Shown: one piece after another, positions 8,001-18,267 of the stretch
How positions within the stretch are numbered: position 1 is the first letter of the stretch
Layout: every line of letters begins with the position of its first letter
Assembly (NCBI RefSeq): GCF_917563885.1
Contig: NZ_CAKJTG010000018.1
Span: 1 to 64,000 of the forward strand
DNA length: 64,000 nt
Origin: Pseudoneobacillus rhizosphaerae
GTDB lineage: Bacteria; Bacillota; Bacilli; Bacillales; Cytobacillaceae
Direction of reading: 5' to 3'
Position numbers and translations under genes: made by a program
Notes under the pieces: model-generated
The model's input: the letters and a program-made list of their open reading frames with translations, nothing else
What the model was told of the DNA's origin: nothing
Database searches by the model: none

Positions 8001-9862
8001 GGTGTTCCACCCCCTTTAATTTCATCTATAATGGAAGAATTAATTGCATAACAGTTTGTTTTCAAATGGACAAAATCACGGATACCGGCTTCAAGCCATT
8101 GGACTTGCGTTTCTTTTTCAGGTAAACCAGCAAGATAGAAATGAACTTTTGGAAGTTCTTTCTTTAGCTGTTTAAGTAATTCTAAACCAAAATTATTGTA
8201 ATTTTCGTTAGAGCTACATAGAACGTAGTGCTTTAGATTAGATTCAACTATAAAGGCATGTGCATCTAATAAAGCTTTTAGACCCTGACTTTTAACTCCT
8301 AATAAACCACCTGCTGAAAGAAAACCAATCATGAAATCCGCACGAGCTTTATATTCTTTTAACTCCCCTAAACATACTAAACCTACTTGATTGTTATCTA
8401 ATTGACGGGCAGATTGTCTTAAGTTTTCGAATGGCTCTGACAATCTTTGCATAACAATCGGTTGAATTGAGTGAAATGATTGTTGCTCTTCACCGTAAAG
8501 GAATTTATCTTCATTTTTAAAAAGGCTTTGAAGTGACTCATTCAGGTTAGCATATACATTTGTCCCAACAATACTTTGTTTACGCGTAAAGGTGTCCTGG
8601 TGACGCTTATTAAGTAAAGTAGCAATCTCGGATTGTAGCCAGTTTGCCTCTAGGACTTGCATAAGTCCACCTTTTTCATCTATAGTCAAGAAATACTCCC
8701 AAGAATTATTGACTAACTCATTGGTTAAGGATTCGATATACCACGAACCACCTGCTGGGTCAACAATATCTTGTAAAAATGTTTCTTGTTTTAAAATAAG
8801 CTGTGTATTACGAGCTAGACGTTCAGCTAAAGGAGTAATACCCTCTAATTCATTAAAAGCATGTACCTGTAAATACTGTACTCCCCCAAGAATAGCAGCA
8901 AATGCCTCGTTACCAGAACGCAGTATGTTTACATGCGGATCAGTCAAGGTTTTAGTAAAGTTAGAGGTTTCAGCAATTATTTCCATTCCTCTTTTTTCAG
9001 CAGGAACGCCATATGCTTCACCGATTTTATCCCAAAGAACTCTAGCCGCTCTTAGTTTAGCTAACTCCATAAAGAAATTAGATCCAATTTGAAATTTAAA
9101 AATTATTTTCTTAAATAATTCTTCTGGAGCAAGGCCACGAACCTTTAATTCTTCTAAATAGAAGACACCAGTCGCCAAAGCAACTGCAAGCTCTTGGACT
9201 GCATTCGCACCACCGTTATGGTAAGGTGTAGTATCTATTAGGACTGTTTTCAAATTGGGAAGAAATTGATGGGAATCCTTAATTGTCTTTACCCATGAAT
9301 TAAAATAGTTATCAATGGCAAAGGGCAGTGTTCCACTTTTCACTAAGGCAGCCATTGGATCCTCTGCTACATAACCTGTTACGACACTGCTTTCATTTCC
9401 ATTTTGGAGTAGAGACAAAAATGACTTTTGTAAACCATCTGCTTCAATTGCAAATGATGCTTTCCCCATAATTTCAAACAACAATTTCTCAAACTGATCA
9501 GCTTCCTCGAAAAGCTCTTTTTTTAATTTAAAGGAAAGGGCTGTTTGACCTCTTTTTAAAGCATTTAATAAATTTCCTTTTAAGTCTCCCATTGTTTGAT
9601 AAGAAACTTTTTGAGCTACTTTCCAAGGATTTGAATGATAACCAAGTGAATGAATTCCTCTCCGGTAATCTGCAACTCCTGGATACCCGATTTCAGCAGT
9701 TATATCAGTCTCAGAATAAAGCGGTTTCAAAACAATATTTTCATATGTATTTTTCATTAATGTTTCAAACTTTTTACCCTTTAAGGAATCTTCCACTTTC
9801 TCTATCCAGTTTTGATTAGTTGATAGTGGAAAACTAGCATTCTTCATAGTTTCTATTGACAT
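7997..9862 (-). CDS. mutA: methylmalonyl-CoA mutase, small subunit
   Basis: Non-catalytic partner subunit of the heterodimeric mutase, 621 residues. It is homologous to MutB along the barrel (for example [38 protein letters not shown]). In the C-terminal B12-like domain the cobalt-ligand motif DxHxxG is replaced by a degenerate [13 protein letters not shown] stretch, as expected for the inactive subunit. It is first in the mutA-mutB-meaB operon and overlaps mutB by 4 nt. No clear promoter was identified in the 225 bases upstream. This set lies between bkdB and brxB, an interval that in B. subtilis holds the bmr genes instead. Confidence 0.95.
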   Translation of the reverse strand: MSIETMKNASFPLSTNQNWIEKVEDSLKGKKFETLMKNTYENIVLKPLYSETDITAEIGYPGVADYRRGIHSLGYHSNPWKVAQKVSYQTMGDLKGNLLNALKRGQTALSFKLKKELFEEADQFEKLLFEIMGKASFAIEADGLQKSFLSLLQNGNESSVVTGYVAEDPMAALVKSGTLPFAIDNYFNSWVKTIKDSHQFLPNLKTVLIDTTPYHNGGANAVQELAVALATGVFYLEELKVRGLAPEELFKKIIFKFQIGSNFFMELAKLRAARVLWDKIGEAYGVPAEKRGMEIIAETSNFTKTLTDPHVNILRSGNEAFAAILGGVQYLQVHAFNELEGITPLAERLARNTQLILKQETFLQDIVDPAGGSWYIESLTNELVNNSWEYFLTIDEKGGLMQVLEANWLQSEIATLLNKRHQDTFTRKQSIVGTNVYANLNESLQSLFKNEDKFLYGEEQQSFHSIQPIVMQRLSEPFENLRQSARQLDNNQVGLVCLGELKEYKARADFMIGFLSAGGLLGVKSQGLKALLDAHAFIVESNLKHYVLCSSNENYNNFGLELLKQLKKELPKVHFYLAGLPEKETQVQWLEAGIRDFVHLKTNCYAINSSIIDEIKGGGTP

Positions 9863-10002
9863 AATGTGCTGTGATAAACAGCTTCCCCCCTAACATCAGA
9901 AATTATAATAAAATTCTAAATTATCTTTAATACTATTTTAGTATAAACAGGTTAAGAAGGAAATAAAGAAACATAATTAATACCTTTTGTGTTCCTATAT
10001 GA

Positions 10003-10053
10003 AAGGCTGCCACAATGGCTATTAATAGACAATTTTTTTGAGCAGCCTCTTTA
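10003..10053 (-). terminator. weak terminator-like stem after the DUF4145 gene
   Basis: Minus-strand AGGCTGC pairs with GCAGCCT across a loop of about 30 bases that contains an A-rich stretch, followed by TTTC. The stem is convincing; the long loop and short T-run are not. Confidence 0.35.
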
Positions 10054-10087
10054 TGATTTACAGATATATTTAATTTAGCGGGCTTGG

Positions 10088-10777
10088 TTAATTAAATTTC
10101 CTTGCAATTTTGTCATAGGTGACATCAATTTTTCCAGGCAGAACAAATAAATACTCGATTAAGTTTTCTAGTAAGTCCATTAATAACGAGGTTGTTTCGT
10201 AATCCATTTCCATATCTAATTCAAGCATTCTGGATAAGGGACTTTCTGGCCCTAATAAATGGCTAAGGGATTGAATCGGCTTTGCTAAATCGAGATGATT
10301 TGGGAGAACTTCAAGCTGCTTTGATAAAGGTTGACCTTTACTTTTTTCTCCTAGAAAATGTTTTAGGATGCTTTCGATCACTCGTTTTGACATGACGGCA
10401 GTAGCTGAATTTTCTCTAGACTGATGTACATTAATCGCCGATCTATAGGCTCTGATGAGATCTTTAGGTATATTAGGTAAATTCTCTATTTGATTTATAG
10501 GATGCTTTGAAGCCTGAAGGTCATAAATATAGGTATCAGCATGCTCATCTTGATCTTCAGCAATATCTTTAGTCATAATAATAAAAACTGCAGAATTTTT
10601 ACATGTAGGACAGCTACACTCCGTTACTAAGTTATTTTTACGGTTTTGATAATTTGCATTAAGTAAAAATTCATTTAGTTTTCTACATCCTGGGCACTCA
10701 CATTGAATACTCTTTGGTATTTTTATGTTTCCATATCTAATATAAGAAATGACGGAGCCTGGATTTATCCTTCTCAT
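10088..10777 (-). CDS. DUF4145 domain protein with zinc-ribbon-like cysteines
   Basis: A 229-residue soluble protein. The N-terminal part carries two Cys pairs, CECPGC (about 26-31) and CSCPTC (about 55-60), resembling a small zinc ribbon. The C-terminal two thirds are helical, with the DUF4145 pattern AYRSAINVHQSRENSATAVMSKRVIESIL, which in other proteins is often attached to restriction or nuclease domains; here it stands alone. GGGAGG lies 8 bases before the ATG. It is a single-gene unit between mutA and the bkd operon with no obvious link to either. Function unknown. Confidence 0.7.
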   Translation of the reverse strand: MRRINPGSVISYIRYGNIKIPKSIQCECPGCRKLNEFLLNANYQNRKNNLVTECSCPTCKNSAVFIIMTKDIAEDQDEHADTYIYDLQASKHPINQIENLPNIPKDLIRAYRSAINVHQSRENSATAVMSKRVIESILKHFLGEKSKGQPLSKQLEVLPNHLDLAKPIQSLSHLLGPESPLSRMLELDMEMDYETTSLLMDLLENLIEYLFVLPGKIDVTYDKIARKFN

Positions 10778-10967
10778 TCTAAAGCCTCCCGATTATTCCT
10801 TGGTGTATTATTATCCAGTGGTTCTTTGGAAAAGTTTTTTAAGAAATTTTATTAGCAATTTATATACCAAGTTATTATATCCAATTTAATAATAAATAAA
10901 TATTTCCTGTTATAGTGTTAAGGAAATGGTAACTATTAGAGGCTATTCAATCAATTACCGTTTTCGG

Positions 10968-11007
10968 TCAAAAATAAAAAGAGCAACCACCATATAAGTG
11001 GTCACTC
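10968..11007 (-). terminator. terminator of the bkd operon
   Basis: GAGTGACCAC and GTGGTTGCTC (minus strand, 10998-11007 and 10981-10990) make a 10-bp stem with two wobble pairs, followed by TTTTTATTTTT. It lies just beyond bkdB. Confidence 0.8.
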
Positions 11008-11014
11008 CCTTTAA

Positions 11015-12322
11015 TTAATAAATCGATGTTGTATCTTTGGAAGTATTCTCCAAAATCTCTTTCACACGTTGTAAGAAACGACCACATACTAAACCATCTA
11101 AAACACGATGATCAAGTGACATACACAGGTTAACAATATCACGAACTGCAATCATTCCATTGTTCATGACAACAGGTCGCTTAACAATGGATTCTACCTG
11201 TAAAATAGCAGCTTGAGGGTAGTTAATGATACCCATAGACTGTACAGAACCAAATGAGCCAGTGTTGTTAACAGTGAACGTTCCACCTTGCATCTCATCT
11301 GACTTTAATTGTCCATTACGGACCTTCCCAGCTAATTCTGTAATTTCACGTGCAATTCCTTTAATTGTTTTTTCGTCAGCATGTTTAATAACTGGTACAA
11401 ACAAAGCATCATCTGTTGCTACAGCAATGTTAATATTAATGTCTTTCTTCTGGATGATTTTGTCGCCAGCCCACATAGAATTGATTTGTGGATACTCTTT
11501 TAATGCTTGAGCAACTGCTTTAACGAAGAAAGCGAAGAATGTTAAATTGTATCCTTCTGTTTTCTTGAAATGATCCTTGATGGAATTACGGTATTCAACA
11601 AGATTCGTAACGTCTACTTCCATCATCGTCCAAGCATGTGGCGCTTCGTGCTTACTGCGTAGCATATTGGTTGCAATCGCTTTACGCACTCCTGTTACCG
11701 GAATTTCGATATCTCCAGGTAAAGTAGGAATGTTTGGAGCCGTTGCAGCCGTTTTTTGTGTAGGTGGTGTAACAGGAGCAATGGCTTCCTGTCTTGCTAC
11801 AGGGGCTTCCACAACAGGTTGCGTAGTAGGAGTAACAGCTCCTGCCTTTGGTATATTGCCAGATTCAATAATGCTTAATAAATCTTTACGAGTAATACGT
11901 CCACCAGCACCTGAACCTTTTACTTGAGATAAATCGATCCCATGCTCTTGAGATAGTTTAAGAACTGCTGGAGAGTATCTAGCCTTATTCGGTGCATCTT
12001 CTTCAACTACTTGTGCACTTGACGTTACAGGAGCATTGTTAACGACGCCAGAAGATGCTGCAGGTGTTTCGTCTGCCCCACCTTCAACCTCAATCGTACA
12101 GATGATTTCTCCAACCGCTAACGTATCACCATCGTTCGCGACTAGTTCCTTAATAACTCCAGAAAAGGAAGAGGGGATTTCTGCATTTACTTTATCTGTC
12201 ATGACCTCTGCAAGAGGGTCGTATTTATTTACTTTATCACCGACGGCAACGAGCCATTTGCTAATTGTTCCTTCGGTAACACTCTCCCCTAATTGGGGCA
12301 TCTTGATTTGTTCAACAGCCAA
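11015..12322 (-). CDS. bkdB: branched-chain keto acid dehydrogenase E2 (dihydrolipoyl acyltransferase)
   Basis: E2 core of the branched-chain 2-oxo acid dehydrogenase complex, about 435 residues. Domains in order are an N-terminal lipoyl domain with EVMTDKVNAE (lipoyl Lys about 44), a linker, a peripheral subunit-binding domain (RYSPAVLKLSQEHGIDLSQV, GAGGRITRKDLL), a Pro/Thr/Ala-rich linker, and the catalytic acyltransferase domain ending with DHRVLDG, whose His and Asp are catalytic. An ATG five codons upstream lies within the GGAGG Shine-Dalgarno; the TTG at 12322 gives MAVEQIKMPQLGES, matching B. subtilis BkdB. It is the last gene of the operon. Confidence 0.95.
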   Translation of the reverse strand: MAVEQIKMPQLGESVTEGTISKWLVAVGDKVNKYDPLAEVMTDKVNAEIPSSFSGVIKELVANDGDTLAVGEIICTIEVEGGADETPAASSGVVNNAPVTSSAQVVEEDAPNKARYSPAVLKLSQEHGIDLSQVKGSGAGGRITRKDLLSIIESGNIPKAGAVTPTTQPVVEAPVARQEAIAPVTPPTQKTAATAPNIPTLPGDIEIPVTGVRKAIATNMLRSKHEAPHAWTMMEVDVTNLVEYRNSIKDHFKKTEGYNLTFFAFFVKAVAQALKEYPQINSMWAGDKIIQKKDININIAVATDDALFVPVIKHADEKTIKGIAREITELAGKVRNGQLKSDEMQGGTFTVNNTGSFGSVQSMGIINYPQAAILQVESIVKRPVVMNNGMIAVRDIVNLCMSLDHRVLDGLVCGRFLQRVKEILENTSKDTTSIY

Positions 12323-12349
12323 AGGGTAAACCTCCATTCTTAAGACAAA

Positions 12350-13333
12350 TTAGAATTCTGCTAATTCACGCATCGCTTTTTCAACTTTATCCGGATTAAT
12401 CATAAAGTATTTTTCCATAGTTGGAGCATATGGCATCGCAGGAACATCAGGACCAGCAAGACGTTTAATTGGTGCATCTAACTCAAATAAGCAATTTTCA
12501 GCAATGATGGCTGAAACCTCACTCATGATGCTTCCTTCTTTATTGTCCTCTGTTACTAATAGGACTTTACCAGTTTTTGATGCTGCCTCAATAATGGCTT
12601 CTTTATCTAACGGATACACGGTACGTAAATCAAGAATATGAACAGAAATACCGTCTTTAGCAAGTCTTTCAGCTGCCTGTAAAGCAAAATGAACACATAA
12701 ACCGTATGTAATAACCGTGATGTCTTCACCTTCACGTTTTACGTCTGCTTTACCAATTGGTAATACATAATCTGTTTCAGGAACTTCACCTTTTATTAAG
12801 CGATAAGCTCTTTTATGTTCGAAAAATAATACAGGGTCTTCATCACGAATGGCCGCTTTTAATAAACCTTTTACGTCATAAGGAGTTGAAGGCATTACTA
12901 TTTTTAGTCCTGGTGTACTCGCAAACATAGATTCAACAGATTGAGAGTGGTAAAGGGCACCATGCACTCCTCCGCCATAAGGAGCACGGATAACCATTGG
13001 ACAGCTCCAATCATTATTGGAACGATAGCGAATTTTCGCTGCTTCTGACACAATTTGATTGACAGCTGGCATAATGAAGTCAGCAAATTGCATTTCTGCA
13101 ATTGGACGCATTCCGTACATTGCCGCACCAATTCCAACACCAGCAATAGCTGACTCTGCTAATGGAGTATCTAAAACACGATATTCTCCGAATTGATCAT
13201 ATAAACCATTGGTAGCTTTGAAAACGCCACCTTTTCTACCAACATCTTCCCCGAGAACAAATACTCTCGGATCTCTTTCCATTTCTTCGCGAATTGCCAT
13301 AGTTACCGCATCGATATATGAAATTACCGCCAT
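12350..13333 (-). CDS. bkdAB: branched-chain keto acid dehydrogenase E1 beta
   Basis: Beta subunit of the E1 thiamine-diphosphate enzyme, 327 residues, the expected length. The transketolase-type pyrimidine-binding half contains VLGEDVGRKGGVFKAT and DTPLAESAIAGVGIGAAMYG, and the C-terminal half carries DLRTVYPLDKEAI. Together with the alpha subunit it decarboxylates the 2-oxo acids of Val, Ile and Leu and hands the acyl group to BkdB. It lies 18 bases after bkdAA and 27 before bkdB, in one transcription unit driven by the sigma-54 promoter ahead of ptb. Confidence 0.96.
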   Translation of the reverse strand: MAVISYIDAVTMAIREEMERDPRVFVLGEDVGRKGGVFKATNGLYDQFGEYRVLDTPLAESAIAGVGIGAAMYGMRPIAEMQFADFIMPAVNQIVSEAAKIRYRSNNDWSCPMVIRAPYGGGVHGALYHSQSVESMFASTPGLKIVMPSTPYDVKGLLKAAIRDEDPVLFFEHKRAYRLIKGEVPETDYVLPIGKADVKREGEDITVITYGLCVHFALQAAERLAKDGISVHILDLRTVYPLDKEAIIEAASKTGKVLLVTEDNKEGSIMSEVSAIIAENCLFELDAPIKRLAGPDVPAMPYAPTMEKYFMINPDKVEKAMRELAEF

Positions 13334-13351
13334 CTTCTTTGTTCCCCCCTA

Positions 13352-14344
13352 CTATTCCGCATACACATATTTCATGGCATGTTCTGGAGCTGCATATGCT
13401 GCATTTTCAGCGTAATCTGTTGCCTCATTAACCAATTTCATGATACGATCATTCATTTCTTTTTCAAGCTCTTCAGAAAGAACTCCAACACCCTTTAGAT
13501 AGGCTGCAAAAGTAATAATCGGATCCTTAGCTTTAGCTTCTGCCACTTCTCCCTGTTCACGATATGCTCTGTCATCGTCGTCAGAGGAATGTGGTGTTAA
13601 TCGGTATGAGATGGTTTCAACAAGAGTTGGCCCTTCGCCACGACGTCCACGTTCCGCTGCATCTTTTACTACCTTATACACTTCTAGCGGATCGTTTCCA
13701 TCTACTGTAAATCCAGGCATACCATAACCAATTGCACGATCAGAAACATTTTCACAACCAAGTTGTTTTTCAATTGGAACAGAAATAGCATATTTATTGT
13801 TCTCACACATGAAAATAACTGGAAGTTTATGGACACCTGCAAAGTTTGCCCCTTCATGGAAATCTCCTTGGTTAGAAGATCCCTCACCAAACGTTACAAA
13901 TGTAACTAGATCCTTTTCTTCCAATTTCCCAGCAAGTGCAATTCCAACTGCATGTGGAACTTGAGTTGTTACAGGAGATGAGCCCGTAACAATACGGTTT
14001 TTCTTTTGACCAAAGTGACCTGGCATTTGACGTCCACCAGAGTTTGGATCTTCAGCTTTCGCAAAGCCGGAAAGCATTATATCTCTTGCAGTCATTCCAA
14101 ATGTCAAAACTACTCCCATATCACGATAGTATGGAAGGACATAGTCCTTTTCACGATCAAGAGCAAAAGCTGCTCCAACTTGTGCAGCCTCTTGCCCTTG
14201 ACATGAAATTACAAAAGGAATTTTTCCTGCTCGGTTTAATAACCACATACGCTCGTCAATACGACGTGCTAATAGCATTGTTTCAAACATTTCTAATACT
14301 TTTTCATCAGATAAGCCTAATGCTTGATGACGATTTTCCGTCAT
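13352..14344 (-). CDS. bkdAA: branched-chain keto acid dehydrogenase E1 alpha
   Basis: Alpha subunit of E1, 330 residues. The thiamine diphosphate/Mg motif is seen as GEGSSNQGDFHEGANFAGV...CENN, and the loop YRLTPHSSDDDD corresponds to the conserved activation loop. The N-terminus has MLLARRIDERMWLLNRAGKIPF, typical of BkdAA-type chains rather than PdhA. It is followed closely by bkdAB and preceded, after 118 bases, by lpdV. It forms the alpha2beta2 E1 with BkdAB; products are isobutyryl-, 2-methylbutyryl- and isovaleryl-CoA, also primers for branched fatty acids. Confidence 0.96.
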   Translation of the reverse strand: MTENRHQALGLSDEKVLEMFETMLLARRIDERMWLLNRAGKIPFVISCQGQEAAQVGAAFALDREKDYVLPYYRDMGVVLTFGMTARDIMLSGFAKAEDPNSGGRQMPGHFGQKKNRIVTGSSPVTTQVPHAVGIALAGKLEEKDLVTFVTFGEGSSNQGDFHEGANFAGVHKLPVIFMCENNKYAISVPIEKQLGCENVSDRAIGYGMPGFTVDGNDPLEVYKVVKDAAERGRRGEGPTLVETISYRLTPHSSDDDDRAYREQGEVAEAKAKDPIITFAAYLKGVGVLSEELEKEMNDRIMKLVNEATDYAENAAYAAPEHAMKYVYAE

Positions 14345-14462
14345 TTTCTCTACCTCCTATGTTTAACTTGATAGCAAAACTATTTCTCCATATCCCCATA
14401 TGGTTATTTAAGTTTTAATTTCTAGAATTATCCAACCTCTGCAGCATCCCAACCGCAATTCG

Positions 14463-15884
14463 TTATCCGTGGATTGCTTTTCCATCAACCGCCAAAGCCG
14501 CTTCCCCAATTGCCTCTGACAATGTTGGATGTGGATGGATCGTATGTGCGATTTCCCACGGTGTTGCATTAAGTACCATTGCCAGCCCTGCTTCAGAAAT
14601 CATATCTGTAACATGTGGTCCAATCATATGAACACCTAGTAAATCATCCGTTTCCTCATCAGCAATGATTTTTACAAACCCATCACTTTCTCCAAACACA
14701 AGTGCCTTTCCTATAGCTCTGAAAGAAAATTTACCCACTTTTACTTTGTGTCCTTTTTCTTTTGCTTGTTCTTCAGTAATACCGACACTTGCCACTTCAG
14801 GTGTACTATAAATACATCTTGAAATCAAATTATAGTCAATTGGATTAGGTGTATGTCCAGCAATATGCTCGACTGCTACGATTCCCTCATGTGAGGCAAC
14901 ATGTGCTAGCTGAAGTCCACCAATTACATCACCAATTGCATAAATATGTGATTCCTTTGTTTGGAAGAACTCATTAGTAAGAATAAATCCTCTATCAATC
15001 TGTATTTCGGTGTTATCTAGTCCAATTCCTTCTACGTTAGCTTGTCGTCCAACAGAGACTAATAACTTCTCTGCTTTAAACTCTTTATTTTCACCTTTAA
15101 TTTCAGCAGAAATAATGACACCATTGTCTTTAATTAAAGTTTCTGGCAAAACCTTAGCTCCTGTGACAACTTTGACACCTTTTTTCTTCATTAATCTTTG
15201 CATTTCTTTTGAAATTTCTACATCTTCAGTAGGAATGATACGATTTGCATATTCAATCACTGTGACTTCGACGCCAAAGTCAGATAACATAGAAGCCCAC
15301 TCAATACCGATGACTCCTCCACCCACAATAATCATCGAATTTGGAAGTTCTTCCATTGCTAGTGCCTCATCTGAGGTTACTACGTATTGTCCATCAACTT
15401 CAAGGCCAGGAAGCGTACGAGGACGTGAACCAGTAGAAACAATTACATTTTTGGGAATTAGCATTTCATTTTCGCTACCATCATTCATTTCAACTGAAAT
15501 AGTTCCAGGCATTGGTGAAAAGATGGAAGGACCTAATATTCTCCCAAGACCTTCGTACACATCTATTTTTCCTTTTTTCATTAACCCTTGTACACCTTTA
15601 TGTAATTGATCAACGATTTTTTCTTTTCGTTTTTGAACTTTAGCAAAGTTTACCGATACATCGCTAGTCATTACACCAAAATCTTCACTATGTTTAGTTT
15701 GTGCATAAACCTCAGCACTTCTTAATAATGCTTTACTTGGGATACACCCGTTATGAAGGCATGTTCCACCTAGCTTGCCTTTTTCCACCACTGCTGTTTT
15801 TAAGCCAAGCTGTGCAGCTTTAATAGCAGCAACGTAGCCGCCAGTACCGCCGCCTAGGATAACTAAATCGTATTCTTGTGCCAT
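14463..15884 (-). CDS. lpdV: dihydrolipoyl dehydrogenase (E3) of the branched-chain complex
   Basis: Flavoprotein of 473 residues that re-oxidises the lipoyl group of BkdB with NAD. Motifs: FAD-binding GGGTGGYVAA (about 11-20), redox-active disulfide in GGTCLHNGCIPSKALL (Cys pair separated by four residues), second Rossmann motif GGGVIGIEWASML, and the C-terminal HTIHPHPTLSE active-site His-Glu pair contributed to the dimer partner. It lies within the bkd operon, 15 bases after buk, so it is the complex-specific E3 (LpdV) rather than the pyruvate dehydrogenase one. Confidence 0.96.
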   Translation of the reverse strand: MAQEYDLVILGGGTGGYVAAIKAAQLGLKTAVVEKGKLGGTCLHNGCIPSKALLRSAEVYAQTKHSEDFGVMTSDVSVNFAKVQKRKEKIVDQLHKGVQGLMKKGKIDVYEGLGRILGPSIFSPMPGTISVEMNDGSENEMLIPKNVIVSTGSRPRTLPGLEVDGQYVVTSDEALAMEELPNSMIIVGGGVIGIEWASMLSDFGVEVTVIEYANRIIPTEDVEISKEMQRLMKKKGVKVVTGAKVLPETLIKDNGVIISAEIKGENKEFKAEKLLVSVGRQANVEGIGLDNTEIQIDRGFILTNEFFQTKESHIYAIGDVIGGLQLAHVASHEGIVAVEHIAGHTPNPIDYNLISRCIYSTPEVASVGITEEQAKEKGHKVKVGKFSFRAIGKALVFGESDGFVKIIADEETDDLLGVHMIGPHVTDMISEAGLAMVLNATPWEIAHTIHPHPTLSEAIGEAALAVDGKAIHG

Positions 15885-15899
15885 CGAATAACCCCCACC

Positions 15900-17006
15900 T
15901 TAAACTGAAGTTGTTTTTTTCATTTTTCCAGGGTAAATCTTTTCATGTTCTTCCCCTCTTAACACACGAAGAGCACCTTCAGCTAGAGCTTGAAGTTCAT
16001 TTTCACCTGGATGGACAATTACATCCGCTATCCAATTAATTCTCTCGCTAATATCTTTCACGAAATCCTTCCCATAGGCTAGACCCCCGGTTAGGATTAT
16101 CGCATCCACTTTCCCTGTAAGCACTGCACTTGCAGCTCCTATTTCCTTTGCGACTTGATAGGCCATAGCGGAATAGACAAGCTTTGCTTTTTCGTCACCT
16201 TTACTAATCATCTGTTCAACCTTAACAGCATCGTTTGTACCAAGATAACCAACTAATCCGCCTTGACCAACTAATTTTTTCATAATTTCTTCGCGGTAGT
16301 AATCCCCAGAGAAACATAATGAAACTAAATCGCCAACAGGAACTGTTCCCGCACGTTCAGGACTAAAAGGGCCATCTCCATGCAGACCATTGTTAACGTC
16401 GATGACACGGCCTTTCTTATGTACCCCAACTGTAATTCCGCCACCCATATGTGTTACGATTAAATTTAAATCTTCATATTTTTTTCCAAGTTCTTTAGCA
16501 ATACGTCTTGCAACGGCTTTTTGGTTTAATGCATGAAAGATACTTTTTCGCTCAATCAATGCAACACCAGAAATACGGGCAATATCATCTAATTCATCGA
16601 CCACAACTGGGTCAACGATGAATGATGGTATATTCAAACCAGTTGCAATTTCATATGAAATAATCCCACCAAGATTAGAGGCATGCTGACCAGAATAGCC
16701 GGCTCTTAAATCTTGAAGCATTAAGTCATTTACCACATAAGTACCACCTTCAATTGGACGCAAAAGTCCACCACGACCACAAACAGCACTAAGCTTTGAA
16801 ACATTAATACCTTCATTATCAAGAGTTTCTAGTATGGTATTTTTACGAAACTCATATTGATCAATGATATTATCAAATGAATTAATTATTTCTGAATCAT
16901 GCCTGATTGTTTTTTCAAGTATAGACATTTCATTATCGAAAACGCCAATTTTCGTAGATGTTGAACCAGGGTTGATAACGAGTATTCGATATTCTTTATC
17001 TAACAA
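15900..17006 (-). CDS. buk: branched-chain acyl (butyrate) kinase
   Basis: Acetokinase-fold enzyme of about 368 residues that makes ATP from branched acyl-phosphates, paired with Ptb. Motifs: [15 protein letters not shown] at the N-terminus (phosphate loop), [12 protein letters not shown], and [11 protein letters not shown] near the end. The ATG at 17021 is part of the Shine-Dalgarno (ATGGAGG); the TTG at 17006 gives [14 protein letters not shown], the family N-terminus. It lies after bcd with a strong stem-loop (17081-17121) in the gap, then lpdV. The acyl-CoA, acyl-phosphate, acid sequence run by Ptb and Buk is the known energy-conserving side branch of this operon. Confidence 0.94.
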   Translation of the reverse strand: MLDKEYRILVINPGSTSTKIGVFDNEMSILEKTIRHDSEIINSFDNIIDQYEFRKNTILETLDNEGINVSKLSAVCGRGGLLRPIEGGTYVVNDLMLQDLRAGYSGQHASNLGGIISYEIATGLNIPSFIVDPVVVDELDDIARISGVALIERKSIFHALNQKAVARRIAKELGKKYEDLNLIVTHMGGGITVGVHKKGRVIDVNNGLHGDGPFSPERAGTVPVGDLVSLCFSGDYYREEIMKKLVGQGGLVGYLGTNDAVKVEQMISKGDEKAKLVYSAMAYQVAKEIGAASAVLTGKVDAIILTGGLAYGKDFVKDISERINWIADVIVHPGENELQALAEGALRVLRGEEHEKIYPGKMKKTTSV

Positions 17007-17080
17007 CGTAGATTCCTCCATTTTTAAAGAAGATACTGCTCTTCTTTTGACGAGAAATTTTTTCTTTAGTAAATAGGTTT

Positions 17081-17121
17081 AGGGGCTAGTCAAGGAAGAA
17101 TGTCTTGCCTGACTAGTCCCT
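17081..17121. other. strong stem-loop between bcd and buk
   Basis: AGGGGCTAGTCA at 17081-17092 pairs with TGACTAGTCCCT at 17110-17121, about 12 bp with one wobble, extended inward by GG/CC. No good T-run follows in the minus direction, so it may be a partial terminator, a processing site or an mRNA-stabilising element within the operon. Confidence 0.6.
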
Positions 17122-17142
17122 TAATAATTTTATAATACTTTG

Positions 17143-18240
17143 TTATTTACGACGACTTAAAGTGTTGTGACCATTTCGTAAGAATTGACTACGAGAATTA
17201 CGCATTCTTTCGATACGCTCTTCTGCCATACGATCAGCTGCTACATAAGTAGGAATTCCATCGCGCTTAGCGATTTCGATGATTTTCTCAATGCTGTTGT
17301 AAATTAGCTCTACTTTTTTCATTGCACGTTCATGATTGTATCCATATAATTCATCAGCTACATTGATAACTCCACCTGCATTGATGACGTAGTCCGGCGC
17401 ATAAACGATTCCCATTTCATGGATAATATCTCCGTGACGAGTATCTTTTAGCTGATTGTTAGCTGAACCTGCAATAACTTTTGCTTTTAATTGTGGGATT
17501 GTGTCGTCATTTATCGTAGCTCCTAATGCACACGGCGCATAAATATCACATTCAACACTATATATATCATTAGGGTCAACAGCTTTTGCACCGAAGTCTT
17601 CAACAGCCCGCGCTACAGCTTCTTTATTAATATCAGTAACGATTAGTTGAGCTCCTTCTTCATGCAAATATTTACAAAGTGTATAGGCTACATTTCCAAC
17701 ACCTTGAATAGCAATCACTTTGCCTTCTAATGAATCGGACCCAAACGCTTCCTTCGCTGCTGCCTTCATTCCAACGTATACTCCATAAGCGGTTACAGGT
17801 GATGGATTACCTGAAGAACCAAATGCAGGCGAAATTCCAGTAACAAAGTCTGTTTCTTCGTGGATTAGGTCCATGTCAGCTACAGTTGTGCCAACATCTT
17901 CAGCTGTAATATAACGGCCATTTAGTCCTTGGATATAACGGCCAAATGCACGGAACATCTCTTCATTTTTATCTTTACGAGGGTCACCGATGATAACCGT
18001 TTTACCTCCGCCAAGATTTAAACCAGCTGCAGCATTTTTGTATGTCATTCCTTTTGCAAGTCGAAGTGCATCTTCAATTGCTGCTTCCTCAGACTCATAA
18101 GTCCACATACGTGTTCCACCTAACGCAGGTCCCAGTGTTGTATCATGAATAGCAATAATGGCTTTTAAACCTGATGTTTTATCCTGACAAAATACCACTT
18201 GCTCATAATCATATTTTTCTAAGTACTTAAAAATTTCCAT
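17143..18240 (-). CDS. bcd: leucine / branched-chain amino acid dehydrogenase
   Basis: NAD-dependent oxidative deaminase of 365 residues giving the 2-oxo acids of Leu, Val and Ile for the Bkd complex. It shows the family signature [20 protein letters not shown] with the catalytic Lys region in the first half, a Rossmann NAD motif [13 protein letters not shown], and [18 protein letters not shown] in the C-terminal part. GGGGAGG lies 8 bases before the ATG. It lies between ptb and buk as in B. subtilis (yqiT). Sequence alone separates it from glutamate dehydrogenase by length and by the operon. Confidence 0.95.
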   Translation of the reverse strand: MEIFKYLEKYDYEQVVFCQDKTSGLKAIIAIHDTTLGPALGGTRMWTYESEEAAIEDALRLAKGMTYKNAAAGLNLGGGKTVIIGDPRKDKNEEMFRAFGRYIQGLNGRYITAEDVGTTVADMDLIHEETDFVTGISPAFGSSGNPSPVTAYGVYVGMKAAAKEAFGSDSLEGKVIAIQGVGNVAYTLCKYLHEEGAQLIVTDINKEAVARAVEDFGAKAVDPNDIYSVECDIYAPCALGATINDDTIPQLKAKVIAGSANNQLKDTRHGDIIHEMGIVYAPDYVINAGGVINVADELYGYNHERAMKKVELIYNSIEKIIEIAKRDGIPTYVAADRMAEERIERMRNSRSQFLRNGHNTLSRRK

Positions 18241-18267
18241 TTTATATTCCTCCCCAATTTTAAAAAT

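Noticed and set aside
17081-17121. Terminator between bcd and buk
   Set aside because: The stem is strong but there is no convincing T-run on the minus strand, and buk must be transcribed; listed as a stem-loop only.
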